NCBI GenBank assembly: GCA_963843465.1
Contig: CAWJKP010000004.1
Location: 434,001-498,000, forward strand
Reading direction: 5' to 3'
Source: CAWJKP01 sp963843465
GTDB taxonomy: Bacteria > Planctomycetota > Planctomycetia > Pirellulales > Thermoguttaceae
Length of the DNA: 64,000 bases
The position numbers and the translations under genes were made by a program. The notes under the pieces are model-generated. The model saw nothing but the letters and a program-made list of their open reading frames with translations, was not told the origin of the DNA and searched no databases. Below are positions 1 to 9,628 of this stretch, piece after piece (positions within the stretch are counted from its first letter, which is position 1; each line of letters begins with the position of its first letter).

Positions 1-2
1 AC

Positions 3-1145
3 GCCTCGGTCGAGGAGCGGGACCGGCCGGAACTGGTTGGCAAGCCGGTCATCGTGGGCGGCTCGCCGGAGAAGCGGGGTGTGGTCTCGGCGGCCAACTA
101 CGTCGCCCGCCGCTACGGCGTCCACAGTGCCATGCCCTCGGTCACAGCCCACCGGCTCTGCCCCCAGGGCGTCTATCTGCCGCCGCGGATCGGCTACTAT
201 GCGGAGGTCTCCGGCCAGATCCGGGAAATCTTTGAGCGATTCACCCCGCTGGTGGAGCCCCTCTCGCTGGACGAAGCATTCCTCGACGTAACCGGCAGCG
301 AGCACCTCTTCGGACCGGCGGAGGAGATCGGGCGGAAGATCAAGCAGACGATCCGCGAGGAGTTACGGCTGGTGGTCTCGGTGGGCGTGGCCCCCAACAA
401 GTTCCTGGCCAAGATCGCCAGCGACCTGAAGAAGCCCGACGCCCTGGTCGTCGTGGAGCCGGACAAGGTGCAGGAGTTCCTCGATCCTCTACCGGTCGAG
501 CGGCTCTGGGGCGTCGGCAAGCAGAGCAGCAAGGTTTTCCAGCGGCTGGGCATCCGCACCATCGGCCAGCTCCGCCAGTGGCCGCTGGACGTGCTCCAGA
601 GCCGCTTCGGTAGCAGCGGCGAGCACCTCTGGAACTTGGCTTACGGCCGCGACGACCGGCCTGTGGTATCCGAGCGGGAGGCGAAGTCGATCTCCAACGA
701 GACGACGTTCGAGCGGGACATCGCCGACATGGAGGTGCTGAGGGCGTGGTTGGTGGACCTCGTTGAGCAGGTCGGCTGGCGGCTGCGACGGCACCGACTC
801 CGCGGTCGAACGGTGCAGCTCAAGGTCCGCTTCGCCGACTTCTCGCTGATCACCCGGTCCCAGACCCTGCCGGAGCCCACGGACATCACCGACGAGTTGT
901 GGCGGGCGGCCGACGAGTTGCTCTGCCAGCGGCTCCCGGCCGGGCACCTGCCGGTGCGGCTGGTGGGGATGGGCGTCAGTGGGCTGGACGACACGGGCCT
1001 GGTACAGGGGCTGTTGTTCGATCAGGAGGAGCGGGAGAAGCAGAGTCAGGTGGACGCGGTAGCCGACGAGATCAAGGAGCGGTTTGGGGCGGGGGCTCTG
1101 CGGCGGGGGAGCAGTCTTCGAGGTGAAAGCCCGAGGACGCTGTAG
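3..1145 (+). CDS. dinB: DNA polymerase IV (Y family), 5' end cut by the window
   Basis: Translesion DNA polymerase that copies past damaged template bases without proofreading. The reading frame is open from base 3 with ASVEERDRPEL, which in this family lies about a dozen residues after the start, so only the extreme N-terminus is missing. The palm motif SLDEAFLDVT (visible residues about 88-97) carries the catalytic acidic residues, and PNKFLAKIASDLKKPDAL follows in the usual place. A thumb helix-hairpin-helix segment (LWGVGKQSSKVFQRLGI) comes next, then the little-finger domain. About 380 residues are visible, a normal Pol IV length. The C-terminus lacks an obvious clamp-binding motif. The nearest downstream sequence is a gene remnant, so no operon partner is visible. 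Family assignment is secure. Confidence 0.95.
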   Translation, partial: ASVEERDRPELVGKPVIVGGSPEKRGVVSAANYVARRYGVHSAMPSVTAHRLCPQGVYLPPRIGYYAEVSGQIREIFERFTPLVEPLSLDEAFLDVTGSEHLFGPAEEIGRKIKQTIREELRLVVSVGVAPNKFLAKIASDLKKPDALVVVEPDKVQEFLDPLPVERLWGVGKQSSKVFQRLGIRTIGQLRQWPLDVLQSRFGSSGEHLWNLAYGRDDRPVVSEREAKSISNETTFERDIADMEVLRAWLVDLVEQVGWRLRRHRLRGRTVQLKVRFADFSLITRSQTLPEPTDITDELWRAADELLCQRLPAGHLPVRLVGMGVSGLDDTGLVQGLLFDQEEREKQSQVDAVADEIKERFGAGALRRGSSLRGESPRTL

Positions 1146-1311
1146 CACCGGTCTTGGCCGCGGAGAACGGCGGTAGGCTTCAGGCTGGATCGGGGTTAGT
1201 CTATGGTCCAAATATGGTCCACTATTGCCAATTCGGAGCAACGCCGTGGCAACGGCTTAACAACGCGGTATTGACGCAAGTCCTTGCCCCACAATCACTC
1301 AGCAACATTGA

Positions 1312-1545
1312 TACGAAAGGACTTACGGCGAGGGCGGCACAGACATCATGTTCCCAACGACCCATGACCTGTCGCCCAACACACGGGACGCCTGCTTGAC
1401 CGTGCTCGACCACATCCTCGCCCCCGGCAACAGCGTCCTAATTACAACCAAGCCCCACCTGGAGTCTATCCGGGCCGTCTGCGACCGGTTCGCGGCCCAC
1501 AATCGTGCGGGCACCAATCAACAGGCCATGCACCGCCTCCACGCT
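1312..1545 (+). pseudogene. Remnant of a radical-SAM (SplB-like) protein gene
   Basis: The frame reads YGEGGTDIMFPTTHDLSP and then a segment with LTVLDHILAPGNSVLITTKP. This resembles the core of radical-SAM proteins related to spore photoproduct lyase, in which a 'MFPTTHDI' strand precedes a helix and 'VLIVTKP'. The N-terminal CxxxCxxC cluster segment is absent: an in-frame stop lies at 1309-1311. Similarity also fades after about 1545, where the frame runs into the antisense of the Cys-rich gene. I therefore read it as a fragment of about 75 codons left from a larger gene, not as a working protein. The family call rests on motif memory and has not been tested by a search. Confidence 0.4.
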
Positions 1546-1587
1546 CTGCCCAACCAGACCCCCTCGACTACTCCTCAAAGCACCATC

Positions 1588-1869
1588 TTAATACTTCGCA
1601 GGAGGCGCTGCCGGTGCCGCCGGTGGTGGTGCCATAACCGGAGTCGGAGCCGGTGTCGCTGGGGCAACGCCGGCGCAGCCCGACTGGCAGCCGCAGGAAC
1701 CACCACAGGCCGAGCAGCCGCACGGCGCGGAGCAGCAGGAGGTGGCGCAGCAACTGGTGCAGCACGGCGCGCAGGGGCAGCAACACTTGCAGCGGCGAGC
1801 CCAAGCCGAGTCAGCACAGACCAACAGAACGAGCAACAGAACGGCCAGTGACAAAAAGATTCGTCGCAT
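1588..1869 (-). CDS. Small Cys-rich exported protein
   Basis: A 93-residue protein of unknown function. It starts with a clear signal peptide (MRRIFLSLAVLLLVLLVCADSAWA). A mature region with about 17 cysteines in pairs and triplets (CKCCCPC, CCTSCC, CGCSACGGSCGC) follows, then an Ala/Pro-rich tail. The start at 1869 is preferred over an upstream in-frame ATG at 1899 because AAAGGAGA sits about eight bases before it. Cysteine-loaded secreted peptides of this kind are common in planctomycete genomes, and their role (metal binding, cell-wall cross-linking) is not established. A second, longer Cys-rich protein lies at 50.1 kb. The upstream 1870-2297 stretch holds no gene I can support. Confidence 0.7.
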   Translation of the reverse strand: MRRIFLSLAVLLLVLLVCADSAWARRCKCCCPCAPCCTSCCATSCCSAPCGCSACGGSCGCQSGCAGVAPATPAPTPVMAPPPAAPAAPPAKY

Positions 1870-2297
1870 CGCAGAGTCTCCTTTGACGGGATAGCACAAG
1901 TGTCGTTAGGTACCAGACACTTTGACGCCTGCAATAAGCCCATCCGACGCGGGAAATCAGACCAGCGTAAGAATTATCACAACGCAACTCGGGCAGTCAA
2001 TGTGTTGCTTGCAGCACGGTCAGGGTGGTGACCAGCCTCGGCCATGCATCCAACGAGCAGAGAATTCCCAATTTGCCTAGATTCGCTGGAATGCCGCTCG
2101 CGGGCAGGAGAAAGACTGTGCGCGGAGTACAGGCCACAACCCTTCCCCGCACGACAAGTCGATAATGCTACCCTCTGGGTATTCCTGGTGCAACCTGCCC
2201 GGTGACGGTACAATCGGAACCCGCAGGGGCGCGGCAACTGGCGATAACCCATCGCGGATGGTAGATTGTCTTCGGACGGTTGCAGAGAGGGTAGCCC
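1870..2297. other. Intergenic stretch, nothing recognised
   Basis: About 430 bases between two divergent genes (Cys-rich protein on the minus strand, PQQ-propeller protein on the plus strand). It must contain both promoters, but I see no convincing promoter, operator or repeat. Short open frames here have no signal peptide, motif or ribosome site. Confidence 0.5.
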
Positions 2298-3569
2298 ATG
2301 AATCTGCACAGGCGAGCAGCCGCGCTGGCAACGATGCTCTTGAGCGGCTTACTGGTCCTCGTTCCCGGAGGGAGCCGCGCGAAGGACTGGCCGTGCTGGC
2401 GCGGGCCCCAGGGAACCGGCTACGCCGATGAACGAGGACTGCCGCTGGCCTGGAACGCCAAGACTTCCCAAGGTGTCCTCTGGAAAGTGTCGCTCCAAGG
2501 CACCACGGGGCACTCCAGTCCCGTTGTCTGGGGCGACCGTGTGCTGATTACCACGGCGGTCAAACAGACGGCCCCGGAGGAGCAGCGAAAAGAGATCCCC
2601 GATCATCACATCGCCTGCTACCGGACGAGCGACGGCAAACTGCTCTGGAAGACCCGCATCGCACAGGGCGGGTTCCAAGAGGGATATGCCATCTACGCGG
2701 TCCCCACGCCCGTGACCGACGGGCAAGCCGTGTACGTCTGGTTCGGCTCGGGCGTGATTGCCGCTCTGAATCTCGAGGGCAAGTTGCTTTGGCGACACGA
2801 GCGCCCCGGCCCCTTCAATCTGAATCCCGGACTTTGTGCCAGCCCGATCCTCTACCGGGACACCGTCATTCTGCCCTGCGACCAGGGCGGCGGACGAGGG
2901 TTCCTCCAAGGACTCGACAAGAAGACCGGACAAGTCCGCTGGGAGCAGAAGCGGACCAGGACGGGCTGCAGTAACACGACCCCGCTTTTGATCGAAGTCA
3001 AGGGCCGGCCGCAGATGATCGTCGCCGCGTCGGAAGAGCTTCAGGGGCTCGATCCCGCCACCGGCAAGGCGATCTGGTGGTGCAAGACGCCGGGATTCGG
3101 CGAGTCGCCCGCGACTGCTTTTGGATTGGTTTACACGAGCAAAGGCGGTGACGAGGCCGCCATGCTCGTCGATCCGACGGGCAAGGGCGACGTGGCGGCA
3201 ACCCACGTGAAGTGGAAGCTCCCCAAAGTGCCCGGCGACTATTCCTCGGCTGTCGTCGCCGGCGAATACCTCTACTTTGTTCAAAAGGAAGGCATTGTCG
3301 GCTGCCGGAAGTTCACCAGCGGCGAGATGGTCTTTACCGAGCGACTGGAAGGCGTGTCCAAGCTGGCCAGCCCCATCGCCACCGCCGACGGGCGCGTCTA
3401 TTTCGTCAGCACCGGCAAGAGCTACGCGCTCAAGGTCGGTCCGAGGCCGGAAATCCTCGGCGGCGGCGACTTGCAGGGCTGGGGCAACGGCTCCTCGCCG
3501 GCCGTTTCCAACGGCCGGATCTTCGTCCGTGACTTCGAAAACCTCTGGTGCATCGGCAAGAAGCAATAA
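2298..3569 (+). CDS. Exported PQQ-like beta-propeller protein
   Basis: 423 residues. A signal peptide (residues 1 to about 28, ending SRA-KDW) leads into the planctomycete-typical WPCWRGPQGTG opening, followed by repeated 'G.V.WK/LLWKT' blades (LLWKTRI, LLWRHERP, QVRWEQKR) as in the PQQ/BamB-like propeller fold. No catalytic dehydrogenase module is attached, so an enzymatic role is not indicated. Such proteins are usually periplasmic scaffolds or unknowns. The start is supported by GAGAGGG a few bases upstream. The next gene begins only 11 bases after the stop, suggesting co-transcription with the GH123-like protein. Confidence 0.85.
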   Translation: MNLHRRAAALATMLLSGLLVLVPGGSRAKDWPCWRGPQGTGYADERGLPLAWNAKTSQGVLWKVSLQGTTGHSSPVVWGDRVLITTAVKQTAPEEQRKEIPDHHIACYRTSDGKLLWKTRIAQGGFQEGYAIYAVPTPVTDGQAVYVWFGSGVIAALNLEGKLLWRHERPGPFNLNPGLCASPILYRDTVILPCDQGGGRGFLQGLDKKTGQVRWEQKRTRTGCSNTTPLLIEVKGRPQMIVAASEELQGLDPATGKAIWWCKTPGFGESPATAFGLVYTSKGGDEAAMLVDPTGKGDVAATHVKWKLPKVPGDYSSAVVAGEYLYFVQKEGIVGCRKFTSGEMVFTERLEGVSKLASPIATADGRVYFVSTGKSYALKVGPRPEILGGGDLQGWGNGSSPAVSNGRIFVRDFENLWCIGKKQ

Positions 3570-3580
3570 CGGTACCCACC

Positions 3581-6010
3581 ATGACACGATCGCTTCGACT
3601 CGTACTATGGATGTCGGCCCTTGGGCTGGGTTGCGCGTCTTCGTTGCGGGCCGAGTGGAAGATCGACTTGCCCGAGGGCGGCGTTGGGTTCAATTTCGGC
3701 AACCTTGTGGTACCGCCGCTGAAGAACGTGTTCGGCACGTCGGCGTATAGCGACCAGGCCGGTTTCGGCTTCGTTGCCGCCAGAGGGCTTTCCCACGCCG
3801 GCGGCCAATGGCCCAACCCGCTGACCGGCACGTACGTTGGCAACCTCACAGGCAAACCGTACCGGTTCAAAGCCAGAATCGCCGACGGCGAGTACCTGGT
3901 CTGGCTGGCGACCGGCAAGATGGTTCGTGCCGATGCCCAAAGCCGCCGTTTCCTGCTAGAGCTGAACGACAGGGTCCTCGTGGATGAGACGCCCGGCGAT
4001 GACGAGTTCGGCGGCGACAAGTACCTCTACCGCTTCCTCTGGACGCAATACTCGGAGAAGCCCCACGCGCTGTGGCTCAATTACATCGACAAGATGTACC
4101 CTGCGGAAATCCACAACGTCCAGGTGACGGACGGCGCAATCACGGTCGAGGCGGCGAACTACTTCCTCAGCGCCCTGATTGCCGTTCCGATCACGAAGAA
4201 GGCGGCGTTCGAAAAGATGGTGGACGACATCCGCCGGCAGCGGATCCGCTGCTTTGAACAAAGCCTGCGGAGCTCGGGCCGGAAGCCTGGCGAGCCCCCG
4301 GACCTTCCGGCCAGGCCCGAGCGACGCCCAGGCGACGGCGACGTGCTGCTCTACGTGCCGCGCGACCCTGTGGCGGTCAACCCGTGGACAGGCCCCAGCG
4401 ACGAGGAGCGCCGTCAGACCAAGATCGAAGCGGCCGGCGCGTTGGGCCAGAAGGTTGTCATGGTGCTGGCTGTCGTACCGTTTGCGGACCTCGGTACGTG
4501 TACCCTCGTTCCTTCCGATCTGAAGGGCCCGGGCGTCATTCCCGCCGGCAACATCAAGGGCTACTACAAGAACTACCGCTTCAACGGCAAGGACTACGGC
4601 GAGACCGACCACGGCAAAGTGATGTCGATGCCGGAGATGTGCCTGGTGCCTACCCTGACGCTGGAGCTGGAAAAGGGCGTCACCTTCAGCTATTGGCTGC
4701 GCATGGAGGTGCCCGCGGATGCCAAGCCGGGCGTGTATACGGGCACGCTCACCCTTCAATGCGCCGGCGGCAAGAGCTTCGCGGCGCCGGTGGAGTTCGA
4801 GGTCTACCCCTTCCGGCTCGAGCCGGTCTTGCCGGTGTCGTACGGGTTTTGGGGAACCGTAGGCACGATTCCGCAGTTCCTCCCCGAGTCGGCCAAGGCG
4901 AAGCTGACCGAGCAGCGATTGGAAGTCATGGTGGACTTAGGTCTGACGGCCACCTGCGTCAACGTCTTCAGCGTCAAAGATCTCCGGCCCGACGGCAGCG
5001 TGGAGCTGGACATCCAGGAGGATTTCGTCCGCATGGTGAAGCAGGCCGGCATGGGACGCCGCCCCGAGCAGGCCCAACTCGTGTCGAACATCATGGCCTC
5101 GATGGGCCGGCAAATTGCCGTGCGCCTGCCGGGCGGAGGGGGCCGGATCTGGAACAACCCGGGCATCGAGATGCGCCTGCCCGGCTTCGAGAAGTACTTC
5201 AAGGACGCGGCGCGTCAGTACCGCGATTTCTTCAAGAAGATGGAGCTGCCGGTGGTGATCACTTCGGTCGACGAGCCGCGCAAGCGCGGGCTCAACTCCT
5301 GGAACCGCAACTACGCGGATACCATCCGTTATTGCGACTGGCTCGGCGAGGTCGGCGGCATTCGCGTCTGCTGCAACCCGATGGGCGACATCACCCACGG
5401 CAAGGACTACACGCCGATGATCGACCACGTCGACGTGCTTTCGACCCATGCCTGGAAGAACTCGGAGAAGTTCATGAAGGGCGCGCTGGCCAAGGGCAAG
5501 ACGCTCTGGCTTTACAACTTCGGGCGCGACCGCTACTCCTACGGCTTCTACAACTGGCGATGGAAGTCGCGCGGCCGCTGGGAATGGCAGTTCATGGAAC
5601 ACGGCGACGGGGCCGTGGGCGGCTACCCGGGCCGCGAATGGTACAATCCCTTCACGGATCTCCATAGTTGGACCAACTGCGCCCCGCATGACAAGTTGAA
5701 AGGCGGGCTGTTGTGGCAGGCCCACATCTTCGACCTGGCCGAAGGCATCAGCGACTACGCCTATCTCTACACCCTGGAACAGGTTCTCAAGACGGCCAAG
5801 GGGCCCAAGGCCGACGAGGCCAGGGCTTGGCTGGCCGCTCTGGAGCGGGCCATGCCCGAGTTCCCTCAGATCAAAGGGCTTGCCTCTCCCAACGACGGCC
5901 CGAAGGTGGGCATGGGCATCGACGACGACGCCCGGCTGAAGGTCGATTCCTGGCGGAAAAGGGCCGCCGAGTTTATCAAGGACCTGAAGAAGCAACCTGA
6001 TTTCGCGTAG
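3581..6010 (+). CDS. Secreted DUF4091/GH123-like protein
   Basis: 809 residues with an N-terminal signal peptide (MTRSLRLVLWMSALGLGCASSLRA). The N-terminal third resembles a galactose-binding-like module (LELNDRVLVDE, LWLNYIDKMYPAEIHNVQV). The middle shows 'VPADAKPGVYTGTLTL', the beta-sandwich signature seen just before the barrel in GH123 and DUF4091 proteins. The C-terminal half is barrel-like, with an ITSVDEPRKRG segment that could hold acidic active-site residues. GH123 members remove N-acetylgalactosamine from glycans. Activity here is inferred from family resemblance only. The ATG at 3581 is chosen over an upstream frame extension because it begins the signal peptide. It probably shares a transcript with the preceding propeller gene. 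Confidence 0.75.
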   Translation: MTRSLRLVLWMSALGLGCASSLRAEWKIDLPEGGVGFNFGNLVVPPLKNVFGTSAYSDQAGFGFVAARGLSHAGGQWPNPLTGTYVGNLTGKPYRFKARIADGEYLVWLATGKMVRADAQSRRFLLELNDRVLVDETPGDDEFGGDKYLYRFLWTQYSEKPHALWLNYIDKMYPAEIHNVQVTDGAITVEAANYFLSALIAVPITKKAAFEKMVDDIRRQRIRCFEQSLRSSGRKPGEPPDLPARPERRPGDGDVLLYVPRDPVAVNPWTGPSDEERRQTKIEAAGALGQKVVMVLAVVPFADLGTCTLVPSDLKGPGVIPAGNIKGYYKNYRFNGKDYGETDHGKVMSMPEMCLVPTLTLELEKGVTFSYWLRMEVPADAKPGVYTGTLTLQCAGGKSFAAPVEFEVYPFRLEPVLPVSYGFWGTVGTIPQFLPESAKAKLTEQRLEVMVDLGLTATCVNVFSVKDLRPDGSVELDIQEDFVRMVKQAGMGRRPEQAQLVSNIMASMGRQIAVRLPGGGGRIWNNPGIEMRLPGFEKYFKDAARQYRDFFKKMELPVVITSVDEPRKRGLNSWNRNYADTIRYCDWLGEVGGIRVCCNPMGDITHGKDYTPMIDHVDVLSTHAWKNSEKFMKGALAKGKTLWLYNFGRDRYSYGFYNWRWKSRGRWEWQFMEHGDGAVGGYPGREWYNPFTDLHSWTNCAPHDKLKGGLLWQAHIFDLAEGISDYAYLYTLEQVLKTAKGPKADEARAWLAALERAMPEFPQIKGLASPNDGPKVGMGIDDDARLKVDSWRKRAAEFIKDLKKQPDFA

Positions 6011-6145
6011 CATGGCGACATCCTCGGGGTTGCGATGCTCGTGCTGTGGCAACCGACTCTTGTGAACGGGTGAGCAGCGTCCGCTCGTCCCGTCCGACGA
6101 CATGCGGCCCGACGTTTCAAGAGACCTCCGCACAGGAGAGACGAA

Positions 6146-7180
6146 ATGAAGACGCGGCTGGCTTTGCAGGCAGCGCTGGGCCTGCTGTGCGCCATCGCCG
6201 GAGGCTTGCAGGAAGCAGCCGTCTGCGGCCAGACGCCGTCGCAGAATCAGCCTGCCCGGAGTCCCGGGCAACTGCTCTACCAGGAAGTGGTCGTCGCTCA
6301 GAAGTCGGCCTGTCGTGTGCAGGGGCTCGATTCCCACTACGACCTCCGCTACGCCGTGCTGTCGAGCCTGACGATCCATGAACGCAACAACGGGAGGCTG
6401 AACGTCGAGCAGAAGGTCGAGGCGGCCAAGCTGCTGCAAGCCGATGAGGCAACGCAAGCACTGTTCAGCAACCTGTTGCAGAAGTTGACGGGCACCAGGT
6501 TCACGATGGGTTTCAGTTCTGAACGGGAACTGATCCGGTTCGAGGGGGCCAAGGACAGGCTCCAGGCGGCCGCTGGACCGGCGGTCGGCCAAGCGATCCT
6601 GTCGGCCTCCCTCATTGACCGGGATGGATGGAAAGAACTGGCCCGATACTCCTTCTTCCAGCCGCACAAGCCCCTGCGGCCCGAGGCCCGATGGGAGCAA
6701 AGCATGACGCACGCTTGGGGCTCGCTGGGGAACTGGACCGGCCAGGTCTCCTTCAGGTACGCGGGGCAAGAGGGCGACCTGCAACGGTTCCCCTACGCCT
6801 TCAAGCTGACCTATGTTCCGCCGAAGCCGGAGGCCCGCGACCTGCTCTTCCCGGTCTCCAGGGCGAGTTTCAAGCACGGGGAGGCCGGAGGGACGATCTC
6901 CTTCGATCCCGGCAAGCGGCGAGTCAGTCGCGTCGAGGAACGGTTTCAGGTCAAGGGGCAGATGAGCATCGAAGTCCTGGGGCAGAACCTCCCGGTTGAC
7001 TTGGACGAGGAGCAGAGCTTCCAGGTCCGGTTGCTGGAGCGAGATCCTCGGTTACGGCAAGCGATTGAACCAGGAGGCTACGGACTCCGGCCGGGGGCAG
7101 AGGGCTCGGGACACAAGGCGAAGGAGCAGCCGGAGCCGAAGGCAAAGACCGAGACGGAATATGGCGACCGGCAAGACTGA
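6146..7180 (+). CDS. Exported protein of unknown function
   Basis: 344 residues with a signal peptide (MKTRLALQAALGLLCAIAGG...). The mature part is soluble and mostly beta-rich by appearance, with 'RYAVLSSLTIHERNNGRLNVEQKVEAA' and repeated references to paired strands but no motif I can name. The C-terminus turns charged and low-complexity (KAKEQPEPKAKTETEYGDRQD pattern). The start is supported by AGGAGAGACGAA directly upstream. It follows the GH123-like gene by 135 bases on the same strand. Codon use matches its neighbours. I do not recognise a function. Confidence 0.65.
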   Translation: MKTRLALQAALGLLCAIAGGLQEAAVCGQTPSQNQPARSPGQLLYQEVVVAQKSACRVQGLDSHYDLRYAVLSSLTIHERNNGRLNVEQKVEAAKLLQADEATQALFSNLLQKLTGTRFTMGFSSERELIRFEGAKDRLQAAAGPAVGQAILSASLIDRDGWKELARYSFFQPHKPLRPEARWEQSMTHAWGSLGNWTGQVSFRYAGQEGDLQRFPYAFKLTYVPPKPEARDLLFPVSRASFKHGEAGGTISFDPGKRRVSRVEERFQVKGQMSIEVLGQNLPVDLDEEQSFQVRLLERDPRLRQAIEPGGYGLRPGAEGSGHKAKEQPEPKAKTETEYGDRQD

Positions 7181-7267
7181 GCCGACCATCGCGCAGGTGA
7201 CGACGACGGCCGCCGCAGCGCAGCCGGTCAGCCTTTCAGGGCCGCCCTTGCACGCTCGATGAGCTTA

Positions 7268-7414
7268 GGCGTCGCGCCAGAATAAGTTGACGAAGTTTCT
7301 TGTGGTGCAGGCGTCCCGCCTGCCCTGAAAATGCACGTGTCCCACCTGCCCTGAAAATGCAGGCGAGACGCCTGCACCACAAACGAGAATCGATCAACTT
7401 ATTCCGACGCGGCG
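7268..7414. repeat. Composite palindrome, family B with outer arms
   Basis: Inner arms TTGTGGTGCAGGCGTCCCGC (from 7300) and GCGAGACGCCTGCACCACAA (to 7382) are inverted copies. Two CCTGCCCTGAAAATGCA-type units sit between them. Outside lies a second inverted pair, GAATAAGTTGA (about 7280-7290) and TCAACTTATTC (about 7394-7404), each next to a GCGTCG-type stretch. The element fills most of the gap between two convergent genes. Other family B copies are at 25.25, 50.78 and 58.7 kb. Confidence 0.85.
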
Positions 7415-7559
7415 GCTTATTGTCCGCGCTTCCCGTGCCGCGTAGCTGAACCATGGCTGCCGCGAGGAAGCGGTCACGCCACCCGGCCGATACGTGGTAG
7501 TGATCTTCGAGCGCCGCCACGCTGAACTTGTAGTCGTGCCCTTCGACCCGGCGGCCAAC

Positions 7560-9250
7560 TCATTCTGGTCGCTTATGGGCAGGGGCTCGAATGGTGTTCG
7601 GACAGACCGGCGGCATCCACGCGGGCCTGGAGGTGTCCACCTCTTGGAGTTTTTCCAGCGGGTGATCGCAGATGAGGTTTCGCGCGGGATAGCCGATCGC
7701 CCGATAGAGTTGAAACTGGGCGCGGTTGTAGCCGTTGACGGCGGCGAAATAAAGGTCGTAGGCCCGATTCAATTCCTGCAGCGCCGCCACGGCTTCCTGG
7801 GGCCGGATGGGCACGTGGAACACGTTCCCCTCGCGTATGGGTTGGCGGAGGGATCTCCACGAGCGTTCGACAGTAAGGTTCGCTTCTCGGACGCAGGCCT
7901 CCGCCTTGCCGACCTGCACTGCCGCCGCTTCAAGCTGGGCGTGGGCCTGGACCACCTCCTCGGCCACGCGGTCCTGCGTATCGAACAAGTCCAACAGCGC
8001 TCGCTGTTGCTGGGCAGACCTTTCCCGCACCAAGGCCCTGTTGCCGGCGCCCAGGTTATCGAGGGTCCAGACGACCCCCAACTCCATGTCGAAGCGGCCG
8101 CCCCCGGTGTACGGCTCGTCGTTCGGGCTGCCTTCAAATATCCCGCCGGTAAAGGCCCCACCGGGGCCGCCACCCGTTAGCACCACGCTGGGAAGCAGCG
8201 GACGAAGCCGTTCCTGCCGCAGCCGTTCCAACGTCGCCTGCACCAGGGCCTTCTGGGAGGCCAATTCAGGCCGGTTGAGCAAGCCCACGGGTATCAAGTC
8301 GTCGACCGCCCGACCCGGCGGGATTAACGTCACCTGCAATTGCGGCGGCTCGACGGGAACGACTACCGCGCCAGGGTTCAAGCGGAGCACACGGTTCAGC
8401 CGGGCACTGCTGGTTTGCCAAGCCGCGCGCGAAGCCGCAGCTTCCTGTTCCAAGTCGTACCGCAGGGCGAGAACGCGGTTTACTTCAAGCGGCTTCACGA
8501 TCCCCCCAACTACCGTCTCCGCTAACCCCTTGATCTGTCTTTCGAGGTCTTCCGCCTTGCTGATCGCGTCGAGATTGCCGGCCAGGCGGCCGCGGGCCTC
8601 TTGCACGTCGAAGTACGTCGTTGCGACCGTAGCCAGCGCGTTCATTGCGCCGCCTCGACGGCAAACTCGCTGGCGGACAATTCCTGGCGAGCGGCCAAAG
8701 GAAGGAAAATGGCGTCCGTGATGCCAAAGTCGAGCGTCGCGCCGGCGCCGGCGGCAAAGTAGCTCTTGCTCACGTTGATCACGGGGCCCTCGGTCTCCTG
8801 GTCGTAACCGTCGTGACGGTAGTAGTCGATGCCCACGTTGAAGTCCGGCAGCCACATGACCTTGGCGTGCTGAAGCTGCGCCGCCGCCAGCTCCACGCTG
8901 TTTTCCGCGAAGGCGATGACCAGCGGCCGGGCGTTGGACAGACACAACGCCGTCGCCAGATTGATCGGCAGAGGCCGGTCGGTCGCCGCCGGCGCGGCGG
9001 GAGGAACCGCCGGGGCCTGCGGGTTCTCGTTGAGCACGGGGGTGGCAAGGAATTGCCGCGGACCAGGCTGGGGGGCCGGAATAGCCTCCGCGGACGGCTG
9101 ACGCATCTCGGTAGACTGTGGGGGAACGTTTGGCTCTGGGTAGGCAAACGGCCCGGCGGCCACTGCCGCCTCTTGGCCCAGCGCGAGGAGCACTGCGACT
9201 GGAATCGCCAAAAGATGCAATTGGGCCGGCTTGAAAGTCAGTACCATCAT
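7560..9250 (-). CDS. TolC-like outer-membrane efflux protein, frameshifted
   Basis: Outer-membrane channel of a tripartite efflux system, about 560 residues in two frames. The first 202 residues (9250 to 8642) hold the signal peptide, a Pro-rich linker and the first helical repeat. They end with ...EFAVEAAQ and a TGA. The second part (from 8645, the ATG overlapping that TGA) continues directly with NALATVATTYFDVQEARGRL, the next stretch expected in TolC proteins, and runs through the second helical repeat to the end. Restoring one base near 8645 joins them. An ATGA-coupled split gene is possible but less likely. It is divergent from the RND pump and adaptor genes (9.6-14.4 kb), its expected partners. 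Confidence 0.85.
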
Positions 9251-9628
9251 TCACCCGCGATTGCCGTCCAGAGCGCTGGCACCCTTCGAATTCCCCAAAT
9301 GGGGCATTTAGCCGCCAGAACTTAACGGTGGTATCAGTCGTATCGGTTGTAACGGAAGATTGGCTCGATACCGTCTTGCCCCCGCGAAAATGTCTTCCAG
9401 CCTTACTCAGCTTTACACCGTCTACGAGTAGGGTAAGACAGCTCGCTTGAGCGAGCACCGGCCCACCAGGCCAATCCGCATCACAAACCGTTGTCCTGAC
9501 AGGATTTATGGCCAGTGCCCGCTGCGACGCGGTGCAATTCTCCTAGGGAGTGGCGGCAAGCGGGGTACAATTGCTTACCTTGGACATGAATTGGCCCTGT
9601 CTTCGGTCCGGCCTCAGGTGCTAGCAGC
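9251..9628. other. Divergent intergenic region between tolC-like and RND genes
   Basis: About 380 bases that must carry the promoters of both halves of the efflux system. I see no clear operator palindrome or promoter boxes and no credible small gene. Confidence 0.5.

Noticed and set aside
4937..6877. 646-codon open frame on the minus strand opposite the GH123-like gene
   Set aside because: Arg/Leu/Gly/His-rich composition typical of antisense frames in GC-rich genes; no motif, and it covers two convincing plus-strand genes.
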